Shown here one piece after another: positions 1-7,900 of a stretch of DNA of 64,000 nucleotides. The translations under genes were made by a program, and so were the position numbers. The stretch comes from Clostridia bacterium. Its GTDB lineage: Bacteria; Bacillota; Clostridia; Lachnospirales; Bianqueaceae. The stretch spans positions 1-64,000 of the forward strand of contig CAAFMN010000024.1 in assembly GCA_900764045.1 (NCBI GenBank), written 5' to 3'. Every line of letters starts with the position of its first letter. Position 1 is the first letter of the stretch. The notes under the pieces were generated by a model, which was not told where the DNA came from, searched no databases, and saw only the letters and a list, made by a program, of their open reading frames with translations.

Positions 1-33
1 AAATGACAATTCTTGTGATTGGCCTCCTTCTGT

Positions 34-489
34 TAGAAGTCCGTCCCTCCACGAAAAATCAAGAGAAAACTATGAAAATCTGGTACACTTAAGAGCCTCA
101 TCTTCTTAAAGTGTACCAGAGGGTTTCAAAAACTCAGAGAAATCCATAAACCCTCTAGGACACGTAAGAGTCTCATACTCCCAAGTGTACCAGAGGGTTT
201 CAAAAATCCAAAGAACCCCATAAACCCTCTGGTACATCCAGGAGTCTCATTCTCCAAGTGTACCAGAGGGTTTCAAAAATCCAGAGAACCCCATAAACCC
301 TCTGGTACATCCAGGAGTCTCATTCTCCCAAGTGTACCAGAGGGTTTCAAAAATCCAGAGAACCCCATGAACCCTCTGGTACATCTAGGAGTCTCATACT
401 CCCAAGTGTACCAGAGGGTTTCAAAAATCCAGAGAACCCCATGAACCCTCTGGTACACCCAAGAATCTCATTTACCCAAGCGTACAAAA
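34..489. repeat. Array 1 of ~74-bp palindromic repeats
   Basis: Five near-identical units start at about 111, 185, 258, 332 and 406, with a partial sixth at 480 and a divergent half-unit near 80. Spacing is 73-74 bp. Each unit begins GTGTACCAGAGGGTTT and ends with its reverse complement AAACCCTCTGGTACA, so the end of one unit pairs with the start of the next in a stem of about 15 bp. The roughly 22-nt loop has a small inner stem that differs between units but stays paired, for example GGAGT/ACTCC or GAGT/ACTC. The left boundary (34-60) is identical to the start of the second array at 28108. No gene is seen in 1-490. The stretch 1-33 may be the tail of a nuclease-like gene (see findings). Confidence 0.9.
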
Positions 490-494
490 TTTTT

Positions 495-534
495 GACATA
501 AGGAAAGGGCCGTCGCACTAATGTGCGACGGCCC
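495..534 (-). terminator. Rho-independent terminator of the tRNA-Arg gene
   Basis: A perfect 12-bp stem (507-518 with 523-534) and a 4-nt loop are followed on the minus strand by TTTCCTTATG. It lies 6 bp past the 3' end of the tRNA, as expected for its terminator. Confidence 0.85.
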
Positions 535-540
535 CAAGAT

Positions 541-613
541 GTCCCCGGCGCGATTCGAACGCGCGGCCTTCCGCTTAGGAGGCGGACGCTCTATCCTACT
601 GAGCTACGGAGAC
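541..613 (-). tRNA. tRNA-Arg, anticodon CCU
   Basis: On the minus strand a 73-nt cloverleaf starts GTCTCCGTAGCTCAG and ends CGGGGAC. The acceptor stem pairs along its full length with one G-T pair. The anticodon loop reads CTCCTAA, giving anticodon CCT, which decodes AGG. The T loop carries GTTCGAA. The CCA end is not encoded and would be added after transcription. A promoter precedes it and a terminator follows, so it is a single-gene unit. The palindromic array begins just beyond its terminator, which fits the general tendency of mobile sequence to sit beside tRNA genes, although no attachment-site duplication was seen. Confidence 0.96.
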
Positions 614-627
614 ATAATCTACCTTTT

Positions 628-656
628 ATTATACTGCAGTTCTTCGTAGATTGCAA
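628..656 (-). promoter_or_regulatory. Sigma-A promoter of tRNA-Arg
   Basis: On the minus strand TTGCAA (651-656) and TATAAT (628-633) are separated by 17 bp, placing the start site a few bases before the tRNA. Confidence 0.8.
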
Positions 657-695
657 GTAATAAATTTTCAAAGGCAGATGCATTCTCAATATAAT

Positions 696-1820
696 TTACT
701 CTGCGGTACTGATCCAGAACATTATATATGGGCGTGAATATTCATCAAAATCTTCTTCGGAATCAGTGACAAAAGAACAAGAGAGCCGAATGGGGGCCGC
801 ATTGGTATAGATATGGATCTTCTCATAAATGCTGCCAGTCAGGAAAGCTTCCTTGAATTCTTCCGGCAGCCTGTGTAAGGTCAGTAATTCCGGATTGGCT
901 ACGGAGATATTCAGGTTTGCGAGCGGAGCCTCTAAAGTCTCAAAATCCTGTTCGATCCGCCGCAGATTCTCCTCAAGACTTGCATTGATATCGACTTCGC
1001 AGCAATAGGAGACTTCGGTAATTGTGCCGCTTTCATCAAAAGTAAGATAAACATAGCATGTCTGGGTGCCGGAACCTCTTTCGCGCAGATATCCGCTTAC
1101 ATGATAACCGTAATCATGATAGTTTTCGTAAGGATCATCCGCTGAGACATATTCGCATATAGGAGATAACGCGTCCTCAGCAATCTGAAGCTGCTTCGCG
1201 GACAATGCGATTTTTTCCTGTATGGCCTGATTTCCCTGTACATATTGCGGAATATAGATTCCAATCACAATCAGTACAGGCAGAACCGCAAAAGCGATCA
1301 GCTGTTTTTTGATGTTCGGAATGGGGACACCGTAAGCATGTGCCATGGATTCCGCGTTTCCCCAGGTTTCGGACAATACATCCGCGGCGGTGGCTACTGC
1401 GCTGACAGCGCCGGCAACTTCCAGGGCGCCGCCGATATGTTTGGCGGTATCATTATCGCTTTTACTCAGCAGACGTCCCGAAGATTGCAGGGCAAGCGTA
1501 CTGGCAATCTGCCCGGAATGGTCTTTTTCCGTTTGCGGTACGTTCAGTCCGGCTTGAAGCGCGGCCCAACGTTTGCCTCGCATTCCGAATCGGGGACAAA
1601 GTGTACAATAGCAGAAAATGATGACATAGACCGCGACAAATCCAAGAATCGTATAGAGGCCTGCCGGTTGAAAGCCCTTATTATGAAAGACCAGATCATC
1701 AATCATTTCCAAAGGCAGGATCAGGACAGCCAGCACAAGGGAAAGAATGATTGCTGTTAAGGCAATCTTCGGGTAAATACAATATCTTAGAATTTGTTTT
1801 CTTTCTTTTTCTTGGAGCAT
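696..1820 (-). CDS. Uncharacterised membrane protein
   Basis: I do not recognise this 375-residue protein. It has two membrane segments near residues 16-38 and 53-74, a glycine/alanine-rich cytoplasmic stretch around 125-150, a third membrane segment near 173-194, and a C-terminal domain of about 180 residues, acidic and tyrosine-rich, that is probably outside the cell. The start at 1820 is preferred because GAAAGGAA lies 10 bp upstream; an ATG 12 codons earlier lacks a comparable site and abuts the AraC gene. It is the last gene of an ArsR-AraC-membrane protein unit, so it may be regulated by one of those proteins. No enzyme motif was seen. Confidence 0.75.
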   Translation of the reverse strand: MLQEKERKQILRYCIYPKIALTAIILSLVLAVLILPLEMIDDLVFHNKGFQPAGLYTILGFVAVYVIIFCYCTLCPRFGMRGKRWAALQAGLNVPQTEKDHSGQIASTLALQSSGRLLSKSDNDTAKHIGGALEVAGAVSAVATAADVLSETWGNAESMAHAYGVPIPNIKKQLIAFAVLPVLIVIGIYIPQYVQGNQAIQEKIALSAKQLQIAEDALSPICEYVSADDPYENYHDYGYHVSGYLRERGSGTQTCYVYLTFDESGTITEVSYCCEVDINASLEENLRRIEQDFETLEAPLANLNISVANPELLTLHRLPEEFKEAFLTGSIYEKIHIYTNAAPIRLSCSFVTDSEEDFDEYSRPYIMFWISTAE

Positions 1821-1858
1821 ATGCGGTCGATTCCTTTCGTATATAGAGCATGACATAA

Positions 1859-2836
1859 TTATTGCTTACGGTATTGGGTAGGTGAGAGGTGGACAGCATC
1901 CTTAAAGGCTTTGGCAAACTTTCCCTGACTCTCATATCCGACAGCGGACGCGATGGAGGCGATGCTGTCGTCTGTTTCGCGCAGCAGCCGCATGGCCTCA
2001 TGCATCCGGTATTCCTTCATATAAGAAGCGATGGGGAGTCCATACACGCTCTTAAAGATCTCCTTGAGGGAAGAAGTATTGATCAGATAGCGTCTGGAAA
2101 GCTCTTCGATGGTGTATCGGCAGTCCAGATGTTCTGTCAGGAGTGTGTGAATCTCTTCAATCCGATGGATTTGTTCCGGAGGATAAGGGGTCAGACGTTG
2201 ACGGTCCGAGATTTTCTGCGTACTCAAAAAGAGCAGAAGCTCCTGTACTTTTAATTTGCAATACGGGATCCGTATTGCCTCCGGTAGGGTATACAATTCT
2301 GAGAAAATATGCCGGATCTCTTCGTTGGCAGGCATTGCGAGCGGCAAGGACTGCGGGGAAAAACGGCTGGATATGAGTTCTCCGCTGATACCGGCTTCCC
2401 GGAGCAGTTCCGGTCCGGAATGGGTCAGCGTGTCCAGATCGATGGAAATGGTAATCCCTTCATAGAATCCCAAGGGGAAGGACATCTCAGTATGCGCGCA
2501 GCAGTCGGTCATGTGAAGCGTCAGATCGCCGGGTCCCAGATACAGGGAGAGACCGCCTTCCATGGCCCAGCCGGAGCGCCCGCTGCGGCAATGATTGATC
2601 TCCAGGACGCGGGGATTGGCTTTATGCGTGATACGAACCCGCTGCGCCAGATAATAATTCCATGCCAGGGTGATGCCGGGATAGAGAGTCAATGAGTCAA
2701 TCCGTCCACGGCCATCCGTCTGAGCCCGCCATTCTTCCATCAGAAGAGGGCAGGAGGACTGTCCGGGCAGAAGGATTGTTTCGGCAGGGACATCAGCCAA
2801 AAGGGCTTCCAGTGTTTCCATACAGTGTTCACTCAT
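1859..2836 (-). CDS. AraC-family transcriptional regulator
   Basis: A 325-residue protein whose last 100 residues form the AraC/XylS double helix-turn-helix DNA-binding domain. It reads YTIEELSRRYLINTSSLKEI, then the second helix-turn-helix region around IASIASAVGYESQGKFAKAF, ending SPTQYRKQ. The N-terminal 220 residues are probably a ligand-sensing domain of the kind found in clostridial AraC regulators next to metal or siderophore genes; the ligand cannot be told from sequence. The start at 2836 is chosen because the upstream extension runs through the ArsR gene in another frame and GGAG lies just before the ATG. The gap to the ArsR gene is 5 bp, so the two are co-transcribed. Confidence 0.88.
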   Translation of the reverse strand: MSEHCMETLEALLADVPAETILLPGQSSCPLLMEEWRAQTDGRGRIDSLTLYPGITLAWNYYLAQRVRITHKANPRVLEINHCRSGRSGWAMEGGLSLYLGPGDLTLHMTDCCAHTEMSFPLGFYEGITISIDLDTLTHSGPELLREAGISGELISSRFSPQSLPLAMPANEEIRHIFSELYTLPEAIRIPYCKLKVQELLLFLSTQKISDRQRLTPYPPEQIHRIEEIHTLLTEHLDCRYTIEELSRRYLINTSSLKEIFKSVYGLPIASYMKEYRMHEAMRLLRETDDSIASIASAVGYESQGKFAKAFKDAVHLSPTQYRKQ

Positions 2837-2841
2837 AGGGC

Positions 2842-3210
2842 TTACTCCTCCGGCACAGGGCAGGAGATCTCCACCAGATCCTCGATCATATGGTGCAGAA
2901 GCTCTGCCTGACGAGTTTCTGCGGCACGGTAATAGACTTCCTTGCCATCGCGGCGGCTTACGATCAGACCGCTGTCCTTTAAGAGCTTTAGATGGTGAGA
3001 AACAGCAGGACTGCTCATCTCGACCAATGCAGAGATATTGATCACACATTCCTCACAGTGGCATAGCAGCCAGAAGATCCGGACACGGCTACTGTCGCCC
3101 AGCTGTTTAAAGATATCGGAGACCACACGGAAATCCTGTGTCTGAGGCATTTGGCTCAGAGCGTGCTCGATCTGTTGTCCGTGGTCATGAGGCAGCGCAG
3201 GGTGGGACAT
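2842..3210 (-). CDS. ArsR/SmtB-family metal-sensing repressor
   Basis: A 122-residue winged-helix protein. The recognition helix region is SSPAVSHHLKLLKDSGLI (about residues 66-83), followed by a wing with RRDGKEVYYR. Cysteines 50, 52 and 55 cluster just before the helix-turn-helix, where CadC/ArsR proteins bind thiophilic metals, so a metal ligand is likely. The ATG at 3210 has GGAGG 9 bp upstream; a longer reading has no such site. It is transcribed away from the HMA-ATPase pair and should repress that pair through the palindrome at 3345-3368. Zinc, cadmium or lead is the likely inducer, inferred from the ATPase type. Confidence 0.9.
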   Translation of the reverse strand: MSHPALPHDHGQQIEHALSQMPQTQDFRVVSDIFKQLGDSSRVRIFWLLCHCEECVINISALVEMSSPAVSHHLKLLKDSGLIVSRRDGKEVYYRAAETRQAELLHHMIEDLVEISCPVPEE

Positions 3211-3303
3211 GATGAACGACCTCCTTTTTTTCGATATTCTATCATAGATTTGGTCCAAATGGAAGTCTTTTTCGCCCAAAAGGAAGAAAGGGGAAATAAG
3301 CTA

Positions 3304-3331
3304 TTGACGAAGAGAAAAATTGTAGTATAGT
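3304..3331 (+). promoter_or_regulatory. Promoter of the metal-export operon
   Basis: TTGACG (3304-3309) and TATAGT (3326-3331) with a 16-bp spacer. The palindromic operator begins 13 bp downstream of the -10, over the start site. Confidence 0.7.
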
Positions 3332-3344
3332 ATAAGCATAACAA

Positions 3345-3368
3345 TTAAACAATTATTTAATCGTTTAA
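3345..3368. promoter_or_regulatory. Probable ArsR operator palindrome
   Basis: A 24-bp imperfect palindrome (TTAAAC, 12-bp centre, GTTTAA) in which 20 of 24 positions are symmetric. Its size and AT-rich form match the 12-2-12 operators of ArsR/SmtB repressors. It lies between the promoter at 3304 and the HMA gene, where bound repressor would block transcription. Confidence 0.7.
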
Positions 3369-3391
3369 GAATTCAAAAGGAGTGAAGGATT

Positions 3392-3610
3392 ATGAAGAAA
3401 ACGTATAAGATTGATGTGGATTGCGCAAACTGCGCGAACAAGATGGAGGATGCCGCAAAGCATACGGCTGGAGTCAAGGATGCGACCGTTAATTTTATGA
3501 CGCTGAAGATGATCGTAGAATTTGAAGAGGGACAGGATCCTAAGGCTGTTATGCAGGATGTTCTTAAGAATTGCAAGAAGGTTGAGGACGACTGCGAGAT
3601 CTTTCTGTAA
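3392..3610 (+). CDS. Stand-alone heavy-metal-associated (HMA) domain protein
   Basis: A 72-residue single-domain HMA protein. The metal loop is DCANC (Cys11 and Cys14). The Asp before the first Cys resembles the N-terminal domains of zinc/cadmium ATPases (DCxxC) rather than the MxCxxC of copper chaperones. The next gene, 34 bp downstream, is a P1B ATPase that lacks its own HMA domain, so this small protein probably acts as the detached metal-binding subunit or chaperone of that pump. A strong AAAGGAG site precedes the ATG. Expression is likely induced by metal through the ArsR operator. Confidence 0.88.
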   Translation: MKKTYKIDVDCANCANKMEDAAKHTAGVKDATVNFMTLKMIVEFEEGQDPKAVMQDVLKNCKKVEDDCEIFL

Positions 3611-3644
3611 GGAGAATCAATAGGCAGGGAAGGAATGGCGAACG

Positions 3645-5525
3645 ATGAATAAGAAACAGAAAAAGATGTTGATCAGGATCATCGTCGCGGCTGTGCTGAT
3701 GCTGGTTCTGCACTTTGTGCCCGCGACAGGATTGCTGCGTTTCGGATTGTATATGATCCCCTACCTGATCATCGGATATGATATTCTGATCAAGGCTGCC
3801 AAAGGCATCAAGAACCGTCAGGTTTTTGATGAGAACTTTCTGATGGCCGTCGCGACGATAGGCGCGATTGCCGTCGCGCTCTGGACTGAGGGCGATTATG
3901 TAGAAGGAATCGCGGTTATGCTGTTCTATCAGATCGGCGAGCTGTTTCAGAGTTACGCGGTGGGTAAGAGTCGGCGCAATATCAGTGAGTTGATGGATAT
4001 TCGTCCGGATTATGCTAATATAGAGCGGGACGGCAAGCTGGAAAAGGTGGATCCGGATGAAGTAGAGATCGGATCCGTAATCGTGGTACAGCCGGGAGAA
4101 AAGGTTCCGATTGACGGTGTGGTTCTGGAGGGTGAGACCAGTCTGAACACCAGCGCACTGACAGGAGAGAGCCTTCCGAGAGAGGTAAAGGCCGGCGACG
4201 AGGTGATCAGCGGCTGCATCAACATGACGGGCGTCCTGAAGATTCAGACAACCAAGGAATTTGGCGAGTCCACTGTCTCCAAGATTCTGGATCTGGTGGA
4301 AAACGCAAGTTCTCGTAAGTCTAGGTCCGAGGATTTTATTGCCAAGTTTGCCAAGATTTATACGCCTGCTGTCTGCTATAGCGCGTTAGCACTGGCCATT
4401 CTGCCTCCGCTGGTACTGCTCCTTACGGACGGAAATGCCCAGTGGGGAATGTGGATTTATCGTGCCCTGACTTTCCTTGTTATAAGCTGCCCCTGCGCGT
4501 TGGTCATCAGTATTCCTCTGAGCTTCTTTGCCGGAATCGGCGGAGCCAGTAAAGCGGGTGTACTGGTCAAGGGATCCAATTATCTGGAGACATTGTCTCA
4601 GACCAAAATTGTAGTATTCGATAAGACCGGTACATTGACACAGGGCGTTTTTGAAGTCAATGGTGTTCATCACAGCACGATGGATGAAGAAAAGCTGATC
4701 GAATATGCGGCTCTGGCGGAGAGCGCCTCCTCGCACCCGATTAGTAAGAGCCTGCAAAGAGCTTATGGTAAAGAGATTGACCGCTCCAGAGTGAAAGACA
4801 TTCAGGAGATCAGCGGCAATGGCGTGATCGCGGCGGTGGACGGCGTACAGGTAGCCGCCGGCAACGCGAAGCTGATGGAGCGCCTTCATATTGAGTGTAT
4901 GCCATGCCACAAGGTCGGAACGATCATACATATGGCAGTTGGAGGCAAGTACGCGGGGCATATCGTCATCTCCGATATCGTTAAGCCGCAGTCCAGAGAG
5001 GCAATCGCAGCGCTGAAGCGTGCCGGTGTGAATAAGACGGTCATGCTGACCGGAGATTCCAGACAGGTGGCAGAGCAGGTAGCCGCAGAGCTCGGAATTG
5101 ACGAAGTCCATGCAGAGCTGCTGCCTGCGGATAAAGTGACCGCAGTCGAGGAGATCCTGAAGAAAAAGCCGGAAAAGGACAAAGTAGCCTTTGTCGGAGA
5201 CGGAATCAATGACGCGCCGGTCCTTTCCCGCGCGGATATCGGTATCGCGATGGGAGCGATGGGATCAGATGCCGCGATTGAAGCGGCGGATGTAGTCCTG
5301 ATGGACGATGACCCCAAGAAGATCTCCAAGGCAATCCGTATCTCAAGAAAGTGCCTGGGAATCGTATACCAGAATATCGTGTTCGCGTTGGCCGTCAAAT
5401 TGATTTCGCTGGTTCTGGGAGCACTGGGAATCGCGAATATGTGGATTGCGATTTTCGCGGATGTGGGTGTTATGGTTATCGCGGTACTGAATGCGATCCG
5501 AGCCCTGTTTGTGTCCAAGCTATAA
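3645..5525 (+). CDS. cadA: Zinc/cadmium/lead-type P1B ATPase
   Basis: A 626-residue heavy-metal efflux pump of the inner membrane. It has the actuator motif TGES (about 173-176), the membrane metal site CPC (282-284), the phosphorylation motif DKTGTLT (326-332), the HP dipeptide in SSHPISK, the hinge GDGINDAPVL, and a final membrane segment with ADVGV. CPC together with the last-helix DxG pattern is typical of the P1B-2 (Zn2+, Cd2+, Pb2+) subgroup. It begins almost directly with membrane helices and has no N-terminal HMA domain, unlike most CadA/ZntA proteins; that domain is supplied by the gene upstream. The symbol is by family and the exact metal is inferred. Confidence 0.92.
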   Translation: MNKKQKKMLIRIIVAAVLMLVLHFVPATGLLRFGLYMIPYLIIGYDILIKAAKGIKNRQVFDENFLMAVATIGAIAVALWTEGDYVEGIAVMLFYQIGELFQSYAVGKSRRNISELMDIRPDYANIERDGKLEKVDPDEVEIGSVIVVQPGEKVPIDGVVLEGETSLNTSALTGESLPREVKAGDEVISGCINMTGVLKIQTTKEFGESTVSKILDLVENASSRKSRSEDFIAKFAKIYTPAVCYSALALAILPPLVLLLTDGNAQWGMWIYRALTFLVISCPCALVISIPLSFFAGIGGASKAGVLVKGSNYLETLSQTKIVVFDKTGTLTQGVFEVNGVHHSTMDEEKLIEYAALAESASSHPISKSLQRAYGKEIDRSRVKDIQEISGNGVIAAVDGVQVAAGNAKLMERLHIECMPCHKVGTIIHMAVGGKYAGHIVISDIVKPQSREAIAALKRAGVNKTVMLTGDSRQVAEQVAAELGIDEVHAELLPADKVTAVEEILKKKPEKDKVAFVGDGINDAPVLSRADIGIAMGAMGSDAAIEAADVVLMDDDPKKISKAIRISRKCLGIVYQNIVFALAVKLISLVLGALGIANMWIAIFADVGVMVIAVLNAIRALFVSKL

Positions 5526-5533
5526 AAGATATG

Positions 5534-5567
5534 AAAAGAGCGCTGATATTGATATCAGCGCCCTTTT
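5534..5567. terminator. Bidirectional terminator between cadA and the MFS gene
   Basis: GCGCTGATA (5540-5548) pairs with TATCAGCGC (5553-5561) around a 4-nt loop. It is followed by CCTTTTT on the plus strand and by TCTTTT on the minus strand. It sits between two convergent genes. Confidence 0.9.
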
Positions 5568-5586
5568 TATGTTCGAATAGAATCGG

Positions 5587-6864
5587 TCAATCATCCACAT
5601 CCAGCATTTCCAATTTGCTCTTGGGCGGGATGGGCTTGCTGTCTCCATGCTTTACAAAGAGCATGACGATGAAGGCAAGAATCAGGAAGCATACGGAATA
5701 CGGGAAGAGCGTCCAATATCCGACATGCTCCAGCAAAAAGCCGGAAAGGATCGGTGTCAGCACCTGCGCGGCCATGGAGAAAGTGTAATAATATCCGGTA
5801 TAGCGGCCAATGTTGGCGCCACGGGACATCTCAACAACCATTGGGTAGGAATTGACATTGATAGAGGCCCAGCCGATTCCGGTCAGCGCGAAGAGAACGA
5901 TGAGAACAGGACTCCACTCAGTAAAGAAAGCGGCGCTGATAAAGGAGATCAGCATCAGCGTGATGCCAATCAGGATGGTCTTGCGGCGGCCGATTTTGGA
6001 TGCGATCATACCGGCGGGGATGTATGTCAGAATCGCCGCGACTGTAGCGATCAGGAGACAGTCGGTAAAGCCGGTGCCCTCCATACCCAGATAGACCTGC
6101 GTGTATTTGGAGAAGGCGCTGGTTACGGCGTTATAAGCGATGAACCACAGCGCGACGGCGCAGAGGATGAGAACCAGACTGCGGAATACATCCTTGGGCA
6201 GCTTAGCGTCAGAGGCAGCGTTTTCTTCGGCAGGCGCATCCTCATCTTTATCGGCTCCGATAGCTTCAGCCAGTTTCCTCTCACGAATGGTGGCTACCAA
6301 TATGACGACGCAGATGACCATGGTGGCCGCGACACCGATAAAGACTGGCAAATAATCCGGACGTTCGCCGGAAGGCACCAGGAATTTGATCATCAGGAGA
6401 GCGATAATACCGCCGATGGCTCCCATCAGATTAATCACGGCGTTTGCCTTGGAACGCAGTGGCTTGGGCGTCAGCTCCGGCATCAAAGCGACCGCGGGAG
6501 AACGATAGGTTCCCATAGAGATCAGCGTCAACAGCAGAGCGATAATAAAGAAAGTCAGATTGAGCATCCGGTCAGCGATGGGGAGCAGAAGCATAAAGAC
6601 GACCGAAAGCATGGTTCCGGCGATGATAAACGGCGTTCTTTTGCCCAGCGGAGAACGGCATCGGTCGGAGAGGTTTCCGAAGAAAGGAAGAAGAAACAGA
6701 GCCAGGATATTGTCGAGCGCCATAATGATGCCGGAGGCTGTATCCCCCATGTGGAAACTCTGCTTCAGGATCAGCGGAATCAGATTGTCATAGACTTGCC
6801 AGAAAACACAGATGGACATAAAGGCAAGACCGATCAGTACAGTACGCTTATAATTTAATTTCAT
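5587..6864 (-). CDS. MFS transporter, GPH/SLC45-like
   Basis: A 425-residue integral membrane protein with about 12 hydrophobic segments and a charged cytoplasmic loop near the middle (about residues 195-225, rich in D, E and K). The loop after helix 2 reads GNLSDRCRSPLGKRTPF, the signature of glycoside-pentoside-hexuronide and SLC45-like cation symporters. It probably imports a sugar or glycoside with a coupling ion. It has its own consensus promoter and a terminator. It is divergent from the purine nucleoside phosphorylase and sugar operon, so the substrate might feed that pathway, but nothing in the sequence fixes it. Confidence 0.85.
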   Translation of the reverse strand: MKLNYKRTVLIGLAFMSICVFWQVYDNLIPLILKQSFHMGDTASGIIMALDNILALFLLPFFGNLSDRCRSPLGKRTPFIIAGTMLSVVFMLLLPIADRMLNLTFFIIALLLTLISMGTYRSPAVALMPELTPKPLRSKANAVINLMGAIGGIIALLMIKFLVPSGERPDYLPVFIGVAATMVICVVILVATIRERKLAEAIGADKDEDAPAEENAASDAKLPKDVFRSLVLILCAVALWFIAYNAVTSAFSKYTQVYLGMEGTGFTDCLLIATVAAILTYIPAGMIASKIGRRKTILIGITLMLISFISAAFFTEWSPVLIVLFALTGIGWASINVNSYPMVVEMSRGANIGRYTGYYYTFSMAAQVLTPILSGFLLEHVGYWTLFPYSVCFLILAFIVMLFVKHGDSKPIPPKSKLEMLDVDD

Positions 6865-6905
6865 TTGGATAGTACCGCCCCTTCGTGGAATATAGGATTA
6901 ATTTC

Positions 6906-6934
6906 AGTATAAGGGAAAAGAAGACATCTGTCAA
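6906..6934 (-). promoter_or_regulatory. Sigma-A promoter of the GPH-like transporter
   Basis: On the minus strand TTGACA (6929-6934), a 17-bp spacer and TATACT (6906-6911), about 40 bp before the start codon. Confidence 0.85.
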
Positions 6935-6973
6935 TGTGTTTATGGAAAATTGAGACATGAGGAACGGTGAGGA

Positions 6974-7002
6974 TTGCTTTTTGAAAACGGGTATGCTATA
7001 AT
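6974..7002 (+). promoter_or_regulatory. Promoter of the punA-sugar operon
   Basis: TTGCTT (6974-6979), a 17-bp spacer and TATAAT (6997-7002) with a TG extension before the -10. Confidence 0.75.
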
Positions 7003-7062
7003 TACGATATGTTGAGGCGGATGAAGCTCATCTGAAAATAGAGGTATAAGGAGGGGCGGCCT

Positions 7063-7884
7063 GTGGAATCGGAATGGAAGCGAAGCTTAGATCAAATACG
7101 AAAGAAAACAGATTTTGTGCCGCGAATCGCGGTGGTTTTGGGTTCAGGACTGGGTGGATTTGCGGATACAATCAAGACGCAGTGCGTCATAGGCTATGAA
7201 GAGTTGCCGGGATTTCCGGTGTCTACAGTAGCCGGACATAGAGGAAGATTTGTTCTGGGATGGGTTCAGGATGTTCCGGTAGTGCTGATGCAGGGCCGAG
7301 TGCATTATTACGAAGGATATTCCATTCAGGATACGGTACTGCCCATCCGGCTGATGCACAAGATGGGAGCGGAAAAGCTTCTCCTGACGAATGCGGCTGG
7401 CGGGATCTGTCCGGAGTTTTCTGCCGGGGATTTTATGCTGATTACAGATCAGATCTCCACCTTCGTGCCTTCACCGCTGCGAGGGCCCAATGAAGAAGCG
7501 TTAGGCCCAAGGTTTCCGGACATGAGTCAGATCTATGATCCGCAGATGAATCAGGTGATTCGAGAGAGTGCGCATCAGCTGGGGATGAAGCTACAGGAAG
7601 GAGTTTATCTCCAGACCAGCGGACCGCAATACGAGACCCCGGCGGAGATCCGCATGATGCGGACATTGGGAGCCTCGGCGGTCGGGATGAGCACGGCGGC
7701 GGAAGCGATTGCCGCAAAACACATGGGGATGCGGATTGCCGGAATCAGCTGCATTACCAATCTGGCCGCGGGCGTAGCCGGACATCCCTTGTCCCATGCG
7801 GAAGTGGAGGAAATCGGACGCCTAAGGGGCGCGGATTTCGGAAAGCTTCTAAGAGAAAGTATTGTAGGCATGAATCAAATATAA
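7063..7884 (+). CDS. punA: Purine nucleoside phosphorylase (trimeric type)
   Basis: A 273-residue cytoplasmic enzyme that splits purine (deoxy)nucleosides with phosphate into base and (deoxy)ribose-1-phosphate. Motifs of the trimeric family: phosphate-binding GSGLGGF (27-33) and GHRGRFV, QGRVHYYEG (77-85), TNAAGG (109-114), GPQYETPAE for base contact, and VGMST. GTG start with AAGGAGG upstream. The next gene, a sugar isomerase, starts 16 bp downstream, so ribose salvage and the following sugar operon may be expressed together. Assignment to the family is firm; substrate range (guanosine/inosine) is inferred. Confidence 0.93.
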   Translation: MESEWKRSLDQIRKKTDFVPRIAVVLGSGLGGFADTIKTQCVIGYEELPGFPVSTVAGHRGRFVLGWVQDVPVVLMQGRVHYYEGYSIQDTVLPIRLMHKMGAEKLLLTNAAGGICPEFSAGDFMLITDQISTFVPSPLRGPNEEALGPRFPDMSQIYDPQMNQVIRESAHQLGMKLQEGVYLQTSGPQYETPAEIRMMRTLGASAVGMSTAAEAIAAKHMGMRIAGISCITNLAAGVAGHPLSHAEVEEIGRLRGADFGKLLRESIVGMNQI

Positions 7885-7900
7885 ATATGGAGGGTCAAGT

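Noticed and set aside
111..489. CRISPR array
   Set aside because: The units are about 74 bp with internal inverted repeats and nearly identical loops, not short repeats separated by unique spacers. No cas genes are nearby.
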